From contig JAKAPE010000007.1 in NCBI GenBank assembly GCA_021811945.1, forward strand, positions 1 through 35,844: 35,844 nt of DNA, written 5' to 3'. Origin of the DNA: Pseudomonadota bacterium (GTDB taxonomy: Bacteria > Pseudomonadota > Alphaproteobacteria > Rhizobiales > Xanthobacteraceae). The translations under genes were made by a program, and so were the position numbers. The notes under the pieces are model-generated. The model had not been told where the DNA came from. It made no database searches and worked only from the letters and a program-made list of their open reading frames with translations. Numbering within the stretch: position 1 is the stretch's first letter; the number at the start of each line of letters is the position of its first letter. Positions 19,296-28,659 of this stretch are shown one piece after another.

Positions 19296-21770
19296 CTACT
19301 TCGCGACGCGCTTTGTTCGCGTGGTCGGTGCGGCGGCGAGCGGATTATCGGGCCACGGATGTTTTGGGTAGCGGCCGCGCATTTCCGCGCGCACAGCGGC
19401 GTAGCTGCCGTGCCAGAAGCCCGGCAGGTCGCGCGTCATTTGCACCGCCCGCTGCGCCGGCGACAAGAGTTCAATCAGCAGCGGTACTTTCTTGTCGCCG
19501 GCGACGGTGGGATGGCGGTCGAGACCGAACAGTTCCTGCACGCGAATGGAGAACTTCGGCCCGCCCTCGGCCGCATAGTCGATCGGCACGCGCGAGCCGG
19601 TCGGCGCTGCGAAATGCGTCGGCGCCTCGGCGTCGAGACGGCGGTGCAGAGCAAACGGCAGGCGCGCCTTGAACGCGGCGGCAAATTCGTCGGTCGAAAG
19701 CTCGGCCAGCGAAGTCTTGCCGGCAAATGCCTGGCTAAGCCAATCGATCTCGGCGGTAAGCGCCGCGGCAGAAAAATCCGGCCACGGATTGTCGCCGTTC
19801 TGGCTTTCGGCGCGGCGCAAGAACAAGACACGATCGCGCCATTGCCGCAGCGCCGGCGTCCACGGCAGCCGCTCGATACCGAGCCGCGCCACTCCCTCGG
19901 CCAAAAGGCGCGCGGTGGTCTTGCTCGGCTGCACCGGCATGGGCTGCTCGGCGAACGTGAGCGCGCCGAACCGCCGCAGCCGGCGCGCGCGCAGGCTCGC
20001 GCTGACCGGATCGAAAGCTGTCTCTTCGCCCGTCACAAGACGATCGGCAAAGTGCGCTTCGATCTCTTCGGGCGCAATCGGCGCGGCGAGTAGGATGCGG
20101 CCGCGGGCTGCGGCGCCGGCGAGCTCGGCGACGGCGAGGAACGGCTCGCGCGCGAGCGGGGAAGCGGCATCGACCTGCGCCCCTCGGCCATTGGCCAAAA
20201 GGAACGCGCCCGCTGCGCCGCCGCGGTTCTTGGCAATGCGCTCGGGATAGGCCGGCGCGAGCACAGCGCCGACGCTCATTTTCCCTCCACCTTGTGGGGA
20301 GGGGACGGCTGCCATCTCTGCCCAGCGCTGCGCCATGGCGCGGGCGTCGCGAGCGCGGAGCGAACGGTCGCAGCGCAACGCTGCGAGCCGTTCGCGCAAG
20401 TCGACATCGTCACCGCCGAGACCACGTTCGCCGATCACCACCGCAATTTCCGCCGCCGCGAGCGCGGCGCCGACGGCAGCGGCGCCGGTCACCATGCGTG
20501 CAAGCCGCGGCGGCAGCGGCAGGCGCCGCAGTCTTTTGCCTTCTTCGGTGATGCGGCCGTCGGCGGCGATGGCACCGAGCTCGGCCAGCAGCCTTTTGGC
20601 TTCGGCCAGGGCGGCCCGCGGCGGCGGATCAAGGAAAGCGAGATTTTCCGTCACGGCGCCCCAGGCAGCGAGATCGAGGGCGAGCCCGGAAAGGTCCGCG
20701 GCGAGAATTTCAGGTCGTGAAAAGGCCTCGAGTGCGGCGGTCTGCGGCTCGTCCCACAGCCGATAGCAGATGCCCGGTTCGGTGCGCCCGGCGCGGCCGC
20801 GGCGCTGGTCGGCCGCTGCGCGCGAGGCGCGTACGGTCTCAAGCCGCGTCAGGCCGACATCGGGCTCATAGCGCGGCACGCGGGCAAGGCCGCTGTCGAC
20901 GACGATGCGTACACCCTCGATGGTGATCGAGGTCTCGGCAATCGAGGTGGCAAGCACAATTTTGCGCCTGCCGGGCGGGGCAGGGGCGATGGCGCGGTCC
21001 TGCTCGCCTCCGGCCAGCGCGCCGTAGAGCGGGACGACCTCGACCGCGGCATCGAGACGACCGGCAAGCAGCGCCTGCGTGCGGCGGATTTCGGCCGCTC
21101 CGGGAAGAAACGCCAACACCGAGCCGGCATCGACCCGTACCGCGCGCAAAACGGCGTCGGCCATTTGCGGCTCGATCGGCCGCGCATCGCGGCCGAGGTA
21201 GCGCGTCTCGACCGGGTAGGCGCGGCCTGGCGCGGCGATGACCGGCGCATCGCCGAGAAGCTTCGCCACCCGCGCCCCGTCGATCGTCGCGGACATCACC
21301 AGAAGCCGCAGATCCTCGCGCAAACCCTGCTGCGCGTCACGGCCGAACGCAAGTCCAAGATCGGCGTCGAGGGAGCGCTCATGAAATTCGTCGAACAGCA
21401 CCGCGGCGACGCCTTCCAGCATGGGGTCGTCGAGAATGAGCCGCGTAAAAATGCCTTCGGTGACAACTTCGATTCCGGTGCGCGCCGAGATCTTCGAGCC
21501 GAAGCGCACCCGCAAACCCACCGTCTCGCCGACGCGCTCGCCCAGCGTCTTCGCCATCCGCTCCGCCGACGCGCGCGCAGCGAGCCGGCGCGGCTCGAGC
21601 ACCAGGATGCGGCGGTCAGCCGCCCAATCCTCGCCGGCGAGAACGAGGGGCACGCGTGTCGTCTTGCCGGCGCCCGGCGGCGCCACCAGCACAGCAGCGT
21701 TGTGCGCGCGCAGCGCTGCGGTCAGCTCCGGCAGCGCCGCGTCGATGGGGAGCGGAGATGAAAAGTCCAT
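19296..21770 (-). CDS. hrpB: ATP-dependent helicase HrpB
   Basis: An 824-residue DEAH/RHA-type helicase. Motifs in order: Walker A APPGAGKTT (30-38), LEPRRLAARA (Ia), LFDEFHERS (DEFH at 127-130), VMSATIDG (III), IAETSITIEGVRIVVDSG (V) and QRRGRAGRTEPG (VI). The C-terminal HrpB region ends with GFWHGSYAAVRAEMRGRYPKHPWPDNP, a family signature. The cellular role of HrpB is poorly defined. ATG 21770 is chosen; the frame is open to 21815 and no ribosome binding site is clear. A short PSPQGGGK insertion at about 20280-20305 coincides with a DNA palindrome. Confidence 0.95.
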   Translation of the reverse strand: MDFSSPLPIDAALPELTAALRAHNAAVLVAPPGAGKTTRVPLVLAGEDWAADRRILVLEPRRLAARASAERMAKTLGERVGETVGLRVRFGSKISARTGIEVVTEGIFTRLILDDPMLEGVAAVLFDEFHERSLDADLGLAFGRDAQQGLREDLRLLVMSATIDGARVAKLLGDAPVIAAPGRAYPVETRYLGRDARPIEPQMADAVLRAVRVDAGSVLAFLPGAAEIRRTQALLAGRLDAAVEVVPLYGALAGGEQDRAIAPAPPGRRKIVLATSIAETSITIEGVRIVVDSGLARVPRYEPDVGLTRLETVRASRAAADQRRGRAGRTEPGICYRLWDEPQTAALEAFSRPEILAADLSGLALDLAAWGAVTENLAFLDPPPRAALAEAKRLLAELGAIAADGRITEEGKRLRRLPLPPRLARMVTGAAAVGAALAAAEIAVVIGERGLGGDDVDLRERLAALRCDRSLRARDARAMAQRWAEMAAVPSPQGGGKMSVGAVLAPAYPERIAKNRGGAAGAFLLANGRGAQVDAASPLAREPFLAVAELAGAAARGRILLAAPIAPEEIEAHFADRLVTGEETAFDPVSASLRARRLRRFGALTFAEQPMPVQPSKTTARLLAEGVARLGIERLPWTPALRQWRDRVLFLRRAESQNGDNPWPDFSAAALTAEIDWLSQAFAGKTSLAELSTDEFAAAFKARLPFALHRRLDAEAPTHFAAPTGSRVPIDYAAEGGPKFSIRVQELFGLDRHPTVAGDKKVPLLIELLSPAQRAVQMTRDLPGFWHGSYAAVRAEMRGRYPKHPWPDNPLAAAPTTRTKRVAK

Positions 21771-21833
21771 TTCATAGTTGCCCCGTCTACGGGCCGCGGA
21801 CCAAGAGAGCTGCATACGGCTGCGGTCGCGCGG

Positions 21834-22280
21834 CTATGCGGTCCTTCCCTGATACGCCTCCATCGCCGCGCGCAGATCCGGCGGCAGCGATACCGGCTTG
21901 CGCGTCTCAAGCGACATCATGGCGGTGACCATGTGCGCGCGAAGCCGCTCGAGCCCGTGGCGATGGCAGACGATAGCGACGGAAAGCGAGGAGCGGCCGA
22001 TGCGTTCGACCAGCAAGGTCAGATCGATGATTTCGCCCATCCGGCTCGGAATTTTGAAGTCGCAATCGATGTGAACAAACGGGAAACCGTGACGGCCGCC
22101 CATCACCAGTTCGGCATAACCGAAGTCGAGCTCTTCCGTGTACCAGTCCTCGATCAGCCCGTTGAACATGTCGAAATAATGCGGGAAATAAACGATGCCG
22201 GCGGCGTCGCAATGGGAAAACCGGATCGGCACGCTGCGGGTGAAGGCGCTAGGAGGCGCAACGAATCGCTCCTCGATCAT
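21834..22280 (-). CDS. Acyl-CoA thioesterase, 4-hydroxybenzoyl-CoA type
   Basis: A 148-residue hotdog-fold protein. The catalytic segment HCDAAGIVYFPHYFDMFN contains the Asp used by 4-hydroxybenzoyl-CoA thioesterases and YbgC-like enzymes, and the helix with EDWYTEEL follows. The strand VHIDCDFKIPSRMGEIIDLT is typical of the family. It hydrolyses an acyl-CoA, probably short-chain or aromatic; the substrate is not readable. It lies 63 nt upstream of hrpB on the same strand. Confidence 0.9.
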   Translation of the reverse strand: MIEERFVAPPSAFTRSVPIRFSHCDAAGIVYFPHYFDMFNGLIEDWYTEELDFGYAELVMGGRHGFPFVHIDCDFKIPSRMGEIIDLTLLVERIGRSSLSVAIVCHRHGLERLRAHMVTAMMSLETRKPVSLPPDLRAAMEAYQGRTA

Positions 22281-22401
22281 GAAACGATGTCCTCGCTGGG
22301 GTTGTCCGGCGCGAATCTAGCCTCGGATCGGACGAAACGAAATAAGGGCAAAGCTAACGAGGCGCGTAGTTGCGAAGACCCGTATCGGGTCGGATGCACC
22401 T

Positions 22402-23772
22402 TCAGTTGATCAGCGCCTGCAACGGCGACGGTATCCGGCCGCCGCGCGCGATCAGCCGGCCGCTGGAACGCCTGTTGACCGGGATCACCGGAGCGCGGCC
22501 GAGCAGGCCGCCGAAATCGACCCAGTCGCCGATACCTTTTCCGACGGCTGGGATCAGTCTGACTGCCGTCGTCTTTTTGTTGATCATGCCGATCGCGGCC
22601 TCGTCGGCGATAATGGCGGCAATGGTCTCCGCCGGCGTATCGCCGGGAACCGCAATCATATCGAGGCCGACCGAACAGACGGCGGTCATGGCCTCGAGCT
22701 TGTCGATGGTGACAAATCCCTTTTCCGCCGCTTCGATCATACCGGCGTCTTCCGAAAGCGGAATAAAGGCGCCGGAAAGTCCGCCGACGTGGCTCGAGGC
22801 CATGGCGCCGCCCTTTTTTACGGCGTCGTTGAGGAGGGCGAGCGCCGCCGTCGAGCCGTGCGCGCCGACGCTGTCCAGTCCGATTTCCTCCAGAATCCGG
22901 GCGACGCTGTCGCCCTCGGCCGGCGTAGGAGCGAGCGACAGATCGACAATGCCGAACGGCAGCCCTAGACGCGCCGCAGCGGTTCGCCCCACCAGCTCGC
23001 CGGCGCGCGTGATCTTAAACGCGGTCCGCCGGACGATCGAAGCCAGGGTGCCGAAATCGACGTCGCCGGCCGCCTTGATCGCACGGAGCACGACGCCGGG
23101 ACCGCTTACCCCGACATTGACGGCGCATTCGGCTTCGCTCGGCCCGTGAAATGCTCCGGCCATGAACGGATTGTCCTCGACCGCATTGCAGAACACGACC
23201 AGCTTGGCGCAGCCGATCGAGCTTTCGGCGCCGGTCAGCTCGCCGGTGCGCTTGATGATCCGCCCCATCTCTGCGATTGCGTCCATGTTCAGTCCGGCGC
23301 GCGTCGAGCCCACATTGACCGAGGCGCACACCCGCCTGGTCGCTGCGAGCGCCTCGGGAATGGCGGCAAGGAGACTGGCGTCGGCCGCCGTCATGCCCTT
23401 CTCGACCTGCGCCGAAAAACCGCCGATGAAATCCACGTTCACCGCGTGCGCCGCGCGATCGAGCGTTGCGGCGATGCGCAGCAAGTCCTGCCGATCGGAT
23501 CGGCCGGCAATCAGCGAGATCGGCGTCACCGCGATGCGATTGTTGATGATCGGCAGCCCGAATTCCTGCGAGATCTCCGCGCTCACGCGCCTCAGGTCGC
23601 GCGCCGTTCTTTCCACCTTGGCATAGACGTTTCGGCACAGGCGGTCGCAACTGTCGCTGACGCAGTCCAACAGGCTGATGCCGACGGTGACGGTGCGGAT
23701 ATCGAGCTGCTCCGTCCGCACCATGTTGATGGTTTCGAGTATCTCCTCGCCGGAGAAAGTGAGCTGGCGCAT
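22402..23772 (-). CDS. PFL-like family protein (UPF0210/DUF711)
   Basis: A 456-residue member of UPF0210. Characteristic blocks are [28 protein letters not shown] at the start, [20 protein letters not shown] in the middle, and the glycine-rich [21 protein letters not shown]. The family has a glycyl-radical-enzyme-like fold but no established reaction. ATG 23772 is used; ATG 23796 (eight residues longer) is possible, and a GGAGG sits 12 bases before 23772. The ACT-domain gene lies 69 nt upstream, the usual partner, suggesting an amino-acid- or ligand-sensing pair. Confidence 0.93.
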   Translation of the reverse strand: MRQLTFSGEEILETINMVRTEQLDIRTVTVGISLLDCVSDSCDRLCRNVYAKVERTARDLRRVSAEISQEFGLPIINNRIAVTPISLIAGRSDRQDLLRIAATLDRAAHAVNVDFIGGFSAQVEKGMTAADASLLAAIPEALAATRRVCASVNVGSTRAGLNMDAIAEMGRIIKRTGELTGAESSIGCAKLVVFCNAVEDNPFMAGAFHGPSEAECAVNVGVSGPGVVLRAIKAAGDVDFGTLASIVRRTAFKITRAGELVGRTAAARLGLPFGIVDLSLAPTPAEGDSVARILEEIGLDSVGAHGSTAALALLNDAVKKGGAMASSHVGGLSGAFIPLSEDAGMIEAAEKGFVTIDKLEAMTAVCSVGLDMIAVPGDTPAETIAAIIADEAAIGMINKKTTAVRLIPAVGKGIGDWVDFGGLLGRAPVIPVNRRSSGRLIARGGRIPSPLQALIN

Positions 23773-23841
23773 TCTTTGATCAGTCCTCCGCTGCATCCTG
23801 TCGGGTCCGGCGCCATGGCAAGCCAAGCGTCCGAGAGTCTG

Positions 23842-24165
23842 TTAGACGCGATGCATCGCCTTGAAGATTTCTTCTCGCTGAATCTCGACCCGAACCGCGA
23901 GCTCCGCTCCCTTGCCGGCGAGCCGCCCGCTGAGCTCGTGGAAGGAGATCGCGGAGCCGGCAAGGTCGACCATCATGATCATGGTGAAGAATTCGCGGAT
24001 CACCGACTGGCTGATGTCGAGGATGTTGACATTGGCCTCAGCCAGGACGCCCGCAATCCCGGCGATGATGCCGACGCGATCCGACCCGATGATGGTGATG
24101 ATCGCGCGGCCGCCCATTTGGGGCGCGCAGGGAAGCGCCGTTTTCTTCGGCGGTTTTTTCGGCAT
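23842..24165 (-). CDS. ACT-domain protein (UPF0237)
   Basis: A 107-residue protein consisting of one ACT domain after a short basic lead. RAIITIIGSDRVGIIAGIAG, VLAEANVNILDISQSV and FFTMIMMVDL are the standard first beta-alpha-beta of ACT. ACT domains bind small ligands such as amino acids. It is encoded just before the UPF0210 gene, an arrangement conserved across many bacteria; the function of the pair is not established. Confidence 0.93.
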   Translation of the reverse strand: MPKKPPKKTALPCAPQMGGRAIITIIGSDRVGIIAGIAGVLAEANVNILDISQSVIREFFTMIMMVDLAGSAISFHELSGRLAGKGAELAVRVEIQREEIFKAMHRV

Positions 24166-24271
24166 TGCTCAGATGACGGCGCCTTGGAGAGCTGACGCGG
24201 GCCGCCGGCGAAGAACGCCGCGACCCGCGCGTATTACGGGGAATCGAGCAGGCAATGCAAGCGGCGCCGCG

Positions 24272-26587
24272 CTATTCCCACGGCCCAACCCGGTCTTGCG
24301 TCGCGCGCAACAACGCTCGCAATCGCTGCGGCGTCACCGGGAGCCGCGTCACCGCGCCGGGCATTCCCAAAGCATCGTCGATAGCCGCGGCGATGGCGGC
24401 GCCAACCGCATTGGCGCCGCCTTCGCCGGCGCCTTTTAGTCCCAGCGGGTTGAGCGGACTTGGCGCGTCTTCGCTGATCAGCACGGCGATCGGCGGCACT
24501 TCGCGCGCGGTCGGCATGAGATAATCGGCGAAGCTGACGCAGAGCGGTTCGCCGCCGGCATCGTAGAGGAATTCTTCGAACAGCGCGCCGCCGAGGCCTT
24601 GCGCCACGCCGCCGGCGATCTGTCCCTTGACCAGCATCGGATTGACCGCTCTGCCGATGTCGTAGGCGACGAAGTAGCGCTCGACCGCGGCGGCCCCGGT
24701 ATCGCGGTCGACGCGCACCACGGCGATGTGGACGCCATAGGGATAAGTCATGTGGCTCGCCGTAAACCAGCCTTCGGCAAACAGGCCCGGTTCGGCACCG
24801 CCGAGAAGCTTTGATGCCGGCGCCAACGCCCGCGCCACGTCGCCGAGCCGCACCGAAGGTCCGCCCGCGGCCGCCTTGCGCAAAACCGCACCATCGATCA
24901 CGTCCAGCGTCTCGGGCGCGCATTGCAAGAGTTGCGCCGCGGCCGCGATCGCCTTGGCGCGCAGTTTTGTCGCGGCGATGCGGGTCGCTTCCCCCGTCAT
25001 CACCGTCACGCGTGAGGCGAAGGCGCCTAGGCCAAATGCGATGCGGTCCGTCTGTCCGTGGACGACACGCACGGATCGATAGTCGACGCCGAGCGTATCG
25101 GCGCAGATCTGCGCGATGACGGTCTCCATGCCCTGGCCGACGGAAGCGGAGCCGGTCACCACTTCGACGGCGCCGCCGGTGTCGATCGTCACCCGCACGC
25201 CGTCGAAGGGCCCGAGCCCGCTTTTTTCCACGAACAGCGCGACGCCGGCGCCGACCGCTTCGCCTTCGGCGCGGCGGCGGCGGAGGTTTTCGTTGAGCGC
25301 CTGCCAGCCGACCGCGGCGAGCGCCTTGTCGAGCAGACCGGCATAGTCGCCTGAATCGTAGATCAATTCGGTGCCGAGCGTGTCGAGCCCGCGGACGAAC
25401 GGCATCTCGCTCTTGGCGATCAGATTGCGGCGGCGGATTTCAATTCGGTCGATGCCGAGGCGCGCGGCGACGGCGTCGAGGAGCCGTTCGCGGACGAACG
25501 TGCTCTCGAAACGTCCGGGCGCGCGATAAGTCCCGCCGGGCGTCTTGTTGGTGAGACGGATATGGCCGAGCATGCGATAGGCATCGAGGCGATAGGGTCC
25601 GGGCAGCATGGCGGCGGCGAGATCGGGCACAGTCGCCGCATGGGTGCGCACATAGGCGCCCTGATCGTGCAAGAACTCGCCGTCTATGGCGATGAGCCGG
25701 CCGCTTTCATCGGCTGCGGCACGCAAACGAAAAAGCTGCTCGCGTGAATGGTTCGCCGCCAGCAAATGTTCCCGACGATCCTCGATCCATTTGACCGGGC
25801 GCTTCAGGCGCAGCGCACCGAGGCAGACGAGGACGTCCTCCGGATAGAGCTCGCCACGGATGCCGAAGCCGCCGCCGACATGGCCTTCGTAGAGCTGCAC
25901 GGAGGAGGGGGCGCGGCCGAGCATTCGCGCCAGCGCATCGCGGTTCCAATGCGGCACCTTGGCGGCGCCGTATACTTCGAGAACATCGCGCATGGCGTCG
26001 AAGCGGGCAACGGCGCCGCGCGTCTCCAGCGGCACGCCGCTGTGGCGGCCGATGGCCAGCTCCAGCGCGATAATCGCATGCGCGCCGGCAAACGCCTTCT
26101 CTACGTCGCCAAAACCCTTGCGCACGGTGGCAACGGCGGTCGAATGCCCGGTATCGAAGGCGGCCGGCGGCGCTTCGGCTGCGGTGAGCACCGGCAATTC
26201 CTCGACCGTCACTTCGACGAGATCGGCAGCATCCTCGGCAAGGTAGGGGTCGGTGGCGAACACCGCTGCGATCGGCTCGCCGACATAACGCACCAGATCC
26301 TTGGCGAGGATCGGCTGGCGGTAAGGCTCCAAGCCTTCGATCCGCGTGAGGCGAAAATCGATCGGCGGGATGTCAACGACATCCGCCGCCGTCCACACCG
26401 CGACCACGCCGTTCTGCGCGCGCGCCGCACCCGCATCGATCGATACGAGACGGGCGTGCGCATAAGCGGAGCGCACGACGCGCATGTGAATTTGATGGGG
26501 AAACGAAATATCGGCGGCGAACGCACCATCGCCGATTACCAGCGGCCGGTCCTCAAGACGCGGCAGCGAACGACCGATGACCGCCAT
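24272..26587 (-). CDS. Molybdopterin-binding large subunit, xanthine dehydrogenase / CO dehydrogenase family
   Basis: A 771-residue molybdenum hydroxylase large subunit. The N-terminal ald/xan-dehydrogenase hammerhead domain (FAADISFPHQIHMRVVRS, YVGEPIAAVFA) is followed by the Mo-cofactor domains with GHVGGGFGIRGELYPED, GGTYRAPGRFES, SVGQGMETVIAQ and, at the end, LGLKGAGEGGANAVG with the catalytic Glu. The active-site loop lacks the AYxCSFR signature of true CO dehydrogenase, so a hydroxylase of an aldehyde or heterocycle is more likely. The FAD and iron-sulphur subunits normally encoded alongside are absent from this window. Confidence 0.92.
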   Translation of the reverse strand: MAVIGRSLPRLEDRPLVIGDGAFAADISFPHQIHMRVVRSAYAHARLVSIDAGAARAQNGVVAVWTAADVVDIPPIDFRLTRIEGLEPYRQPILAKDLVRYVGEPIAAVFATDPYLAEDAADLVEVTVEELPVLTAAEAPPAAFDTGHSTAVATVRKGFGDVEKAFAGAHAIIALELAIGRHSGVPLETRGAVARFDAMRDVLEVYGAAKVPHWNRDALARMLGRAPSSVQLYEGHVGGGFGIRGELYPEDVLVCLGALRLKRPVKWIEDRREHLLAANHSREQLFRLRAAADESGRLIAIDGEFLHDQGAYVRTHAATVPDLAAAMLPGPYRLDAYRMLGHIRLTNKTPGGTYRAPGRFESTFVRERLLDAVAARLGIDRIEIRRRNLIAKSEMPFVRGLDTLGTELIYDSGDYAGLLDKALAAVGWQALNENLRRRRAEGEAVGAGVALFVEKSGLGPFDGVRVTIDTGGAVEVVTGSASVGQGMETVIAQICADTLGVDYRSVRVVHGQTDRIAFGLGAFASRVTVMTGEATRIAATKLRAKAIAAAAQLLQCAPETLDVIDGAVLRKAAAGGPSVRLGDVARALAPASKLLGGAEPGLFAEGWFTASHMTYPYGVHIAVVRVDRDTGAAAVERYFVAYDIGRAVNPMLVKGQIAGGVAQGLGGALFEEFLYDAGGEPLCVSFADYLMPTAREVPPIAVLISEDAPSPLNPLGLKGAGEGGANAVGAAIAAAIDDALGMPGAVTRLPVTPQRLRALLRATQDRVGPWE

Positions 26588-26899
26588 CGTCCTCTCGATC
26601 CAGCGCTACTGCCAGAGCCCTTCACCAGCGCCCCGCTGACCCCGCCGCGCAACGGTCAGCTCAGCCTTCCGCACCGCGCCGTTGCCATACCCGATGCAAG
26701 GTCAATAATGCAATCGAGGCGTGGACCGCGCTGACACAAGGAAGGTTACCGATGCCCACGGCGAACGGTTGAAGTATCGAGTGATCCGTTGCGCCGCAGG
26801 GCTGAAACGATCGCTTCGCCGGATTCGGGCTCGGCTTGCGAGCACTATGCCGACATCTACGGATACATCCGGCACAAATGAGAGGACCGAGCCCGCGCC
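26588..26899. other. Intergenic region without a supported gene
   Basis: About 310 bp between the molybdenum hydroxylase gene and the small gene at 26900-27184. Short frames on both strands have no recognisable protein character. No repeat or RNA element was seen. Confidence 0.4.
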
Positions 26900-27184
26900 T
26901 CATCCCGCCTCGCGCCACGCTGCCGCCGGGAGCAGTCCCTTGAGCGCGCCGTCGTGCAGCCGCACGGGGTCACGTTCACCTTCCATGGCCAGCCGCAGCA
27001 GCGAGCGTGCAAGTTCGTCGGGCCGCACGGTCCTGTTGCCGATCGCCTTGAGCGTCAGCCATGCCTCGTCGAAGGCGGCTTCCAGAACGACGAGCGTCTG
27101 CGGATCAAAGGAACCCCGGTGGAACCCGCGCATGGTCCTTTCTCGTCCCAAGTAAAGGGATATCGGCATCGTCTCTTTGGACAT
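26900..27184 (-). CDS. Small conserved-looking protein of unknown function
   Basis: A 94-residue protein. From residue 18 (MRGFHRGSFDPQTLVVLEAAF to AIGNRTVRPDELARSLLRLAMEGERDPVRL) it is a compact mainly helical domain; I recall similar short hypothetical proteins in Hyphomicrobiales. The start is uncertain among ATG 27184, 27169 and 27133; the last has AAAGGA close upstream. No function can be assigned. It sits 284 nt downstream of argB on the same strand. Confidence 0.65.
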   Translation of the reverse strand: MSKETMPISLYLGRERTMRGFHRGSFDPQTLVVLEAAFDEAWLTLKAIGNRTVRPDELARSLLRLAMEGERDPVRLHDGALKGLLPAAAWREAG

Positions 27185-27468
27185 CGTGGATTGGGCCAGA
27201 GGCTCGGCGCAAAGTTGGCCAAGTTTGTGACGCTTCCCGCAGATATTACATTAATTGCCGAAATTGCCGACGATGAGCGATGGCTGGTGTCCCCGTTTGA
27301 CTTCAAGCCGGCCGGAGAACCACGCTGCGGTCGACAGCACCGAGCGTCCAAGCAAAAGATGACATCGCGATTCAACAAACTGAGACATGACGCGCTGCGA
27401 GCGCAAAGAATCAGTTCCGCGACCGGAACCCCAACTCTCGATTGTGCGTGTGCGCCGCCCGCTGGGGT

Positions 27469-28353
27469 CTAGTTGTGAATGAGCGTGCCCGCGCCGAGTT
27501 CGGTGAAGAGTTCCAGCAGGACCGCGTGCGGCACTTTGCCGTCGAGGATTACGACGCCTTCGACTCCGCGTTCGAGCGCGTCGATCGAGGTCTCAACCTT
27601 GGGAATCATGCCGCCGGAAATGGTGCCGTCGGCAATGAGACGGCGCGCCTCGTCGGCGGACAGCTGCTTGATGAGGTTTTTCGAGTCGTCGAGCACGCCC
27701 GGCACGTCGGTGAGCAGGATGAGCCGCTTGGCCTTGAGCGCGCCGGCGATGGCGCCGGCAAAGGTGTCGGCGTTGACATTGAAGGTTCCACCGTTTACCG
27801 CCGCGGCGACCGGCGCCAAGACCGGAATGAGCTCGCGGCCGAGGATCTGCGTCAGCACCGTGACATCGACCTTTTCCGGCTCGCCGACGAAGCCGAGATC
27901 GATCATTTTCTCAATCTGCGAATCGGGATCCACCACGGTACGCGTGAGCTTGCGCGCGACGACCATGTTGCCGTCCTTGCCGCAGAGTCCGATCGCCTTG
28001 CCGCCGGCTTCGTTGATGTGACCGACCATCTGCTTGTTGATCGAACCGGCGAGCACCATCTCGACGATTTCCAGCGTTGGCTTGTCGGTGATGCGCAGCC
28101 CGGCCGTGTAGTGCGACGGCGCGCCGACCTTCTTGAGCATTGCCTCGATCTGCGGGCCGCCGCCATGCACCACGACCGGATTGATTGCCGTCTGCTCCAG
28201 CAGCACGATGTCGCGGGCGAAGGCGCGCGCCAGATGGTCGTCGTGCATGGCGTGGCCGCCATATTTGATGACGACGGTCGCTTCGTCGTAGCGCTGCATA
28301 AAGGGCAGGGCCTCGGAGAGGACGCGGGCGATGTCGTGGGCGGAAATGCTCAT
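27469..28353 (-). CDS. argB: Acetylglutamate kinase
   Basis: A 294-residue kinase that phosphorylates N-acetylglutamate, the second and usually controlled step of arginine synthesis. Visible are the ATP-site [10 protein letters not shown] near residue 29, the substrate glycine loop [33 protein letters not shown] and [11 protein letters not shown]. The family consensus usually has GGNAM, so the His in GGHAM is a mild variant. In related genomes argB lies next to engB; here a plus-strand membrane protein gene separates the two. Confidence 0.95.
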   Translation of the reverse strand: MSISAHDIARVLSEALPFMQRYDEATVVIKYGGHAMHDDHLARAFARDIVLLEQTAINPVVVHGGGPQIEAMLKKVGAPSHYTAGLRITDKPTLEIVEMVLAGSINKQMVGHINEAGGKAIGLCGKDGNMVVARKLTRTVVDPDSQIEKMIDLGFVGEPEKVDVTVLTQILGRELIPVLAPVAAAVNGGTFNVNADTFAGAIAGALKAKRLILLTDVPGVLDDSKNLIKQLSADEARRLIADGTISGGMIPKVETSIDALERGVEGVVILDGKVPHAVLLELFTELGAGTLIHN

Positions 28354-28659
28354 GCGGGCCGCTCGGGCGGGCTGGACGCGGGCGAGGGACGGTGCCTTTT
28401 AGCGGGCTGCGCCGCCGGGCGAAAGACCGAAGATGAAGGGTTAATGTCTCGGTTTGAGCCGAGGTTTGAGCCGAGCATTAACGCATTGCTCTTGGACGGA
28501 ACACCGAGCCTGCCGGGAACGTTAGTATCCGAGAAGCGTCGCCGCGCGTGGGGCGGCGAGGCGCCTGGCCTTGCAGCGATGTTGCAGCGAACAGAGCGAC
28601 GGGGAAACCGGCAACGCGCAGCGGCGGCCGAGGCAACAAATTTGCCAATGGAGGCTCCC
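28354..28659. promoter_or_regulatory. Divergent intergenic region between argB and the membrane-protein gene
   Basis: About 306 bp that must carry two divergent promoters. It contains a perfect tandem 12-bp repeat (GGTTTGAGCCGA twice, 28451-28474), which could be a protein-binding site; nothing else is recognisable. Confidence 0.4.

Noticed and set aside
26721-27155. 144-aa plus-strand frame overlapping the small gene at 26900-27184
   Set aside because: Basic low-complexity translation; the minus-strand protein has clearer domain character.
27442-28659. N-terminal 400 residues of a 641-aa plus-strand frame
   Set aside because: Antisense to argB and intergenic; only the part from ATG 28660 with its ribosome binding site looks like protein.
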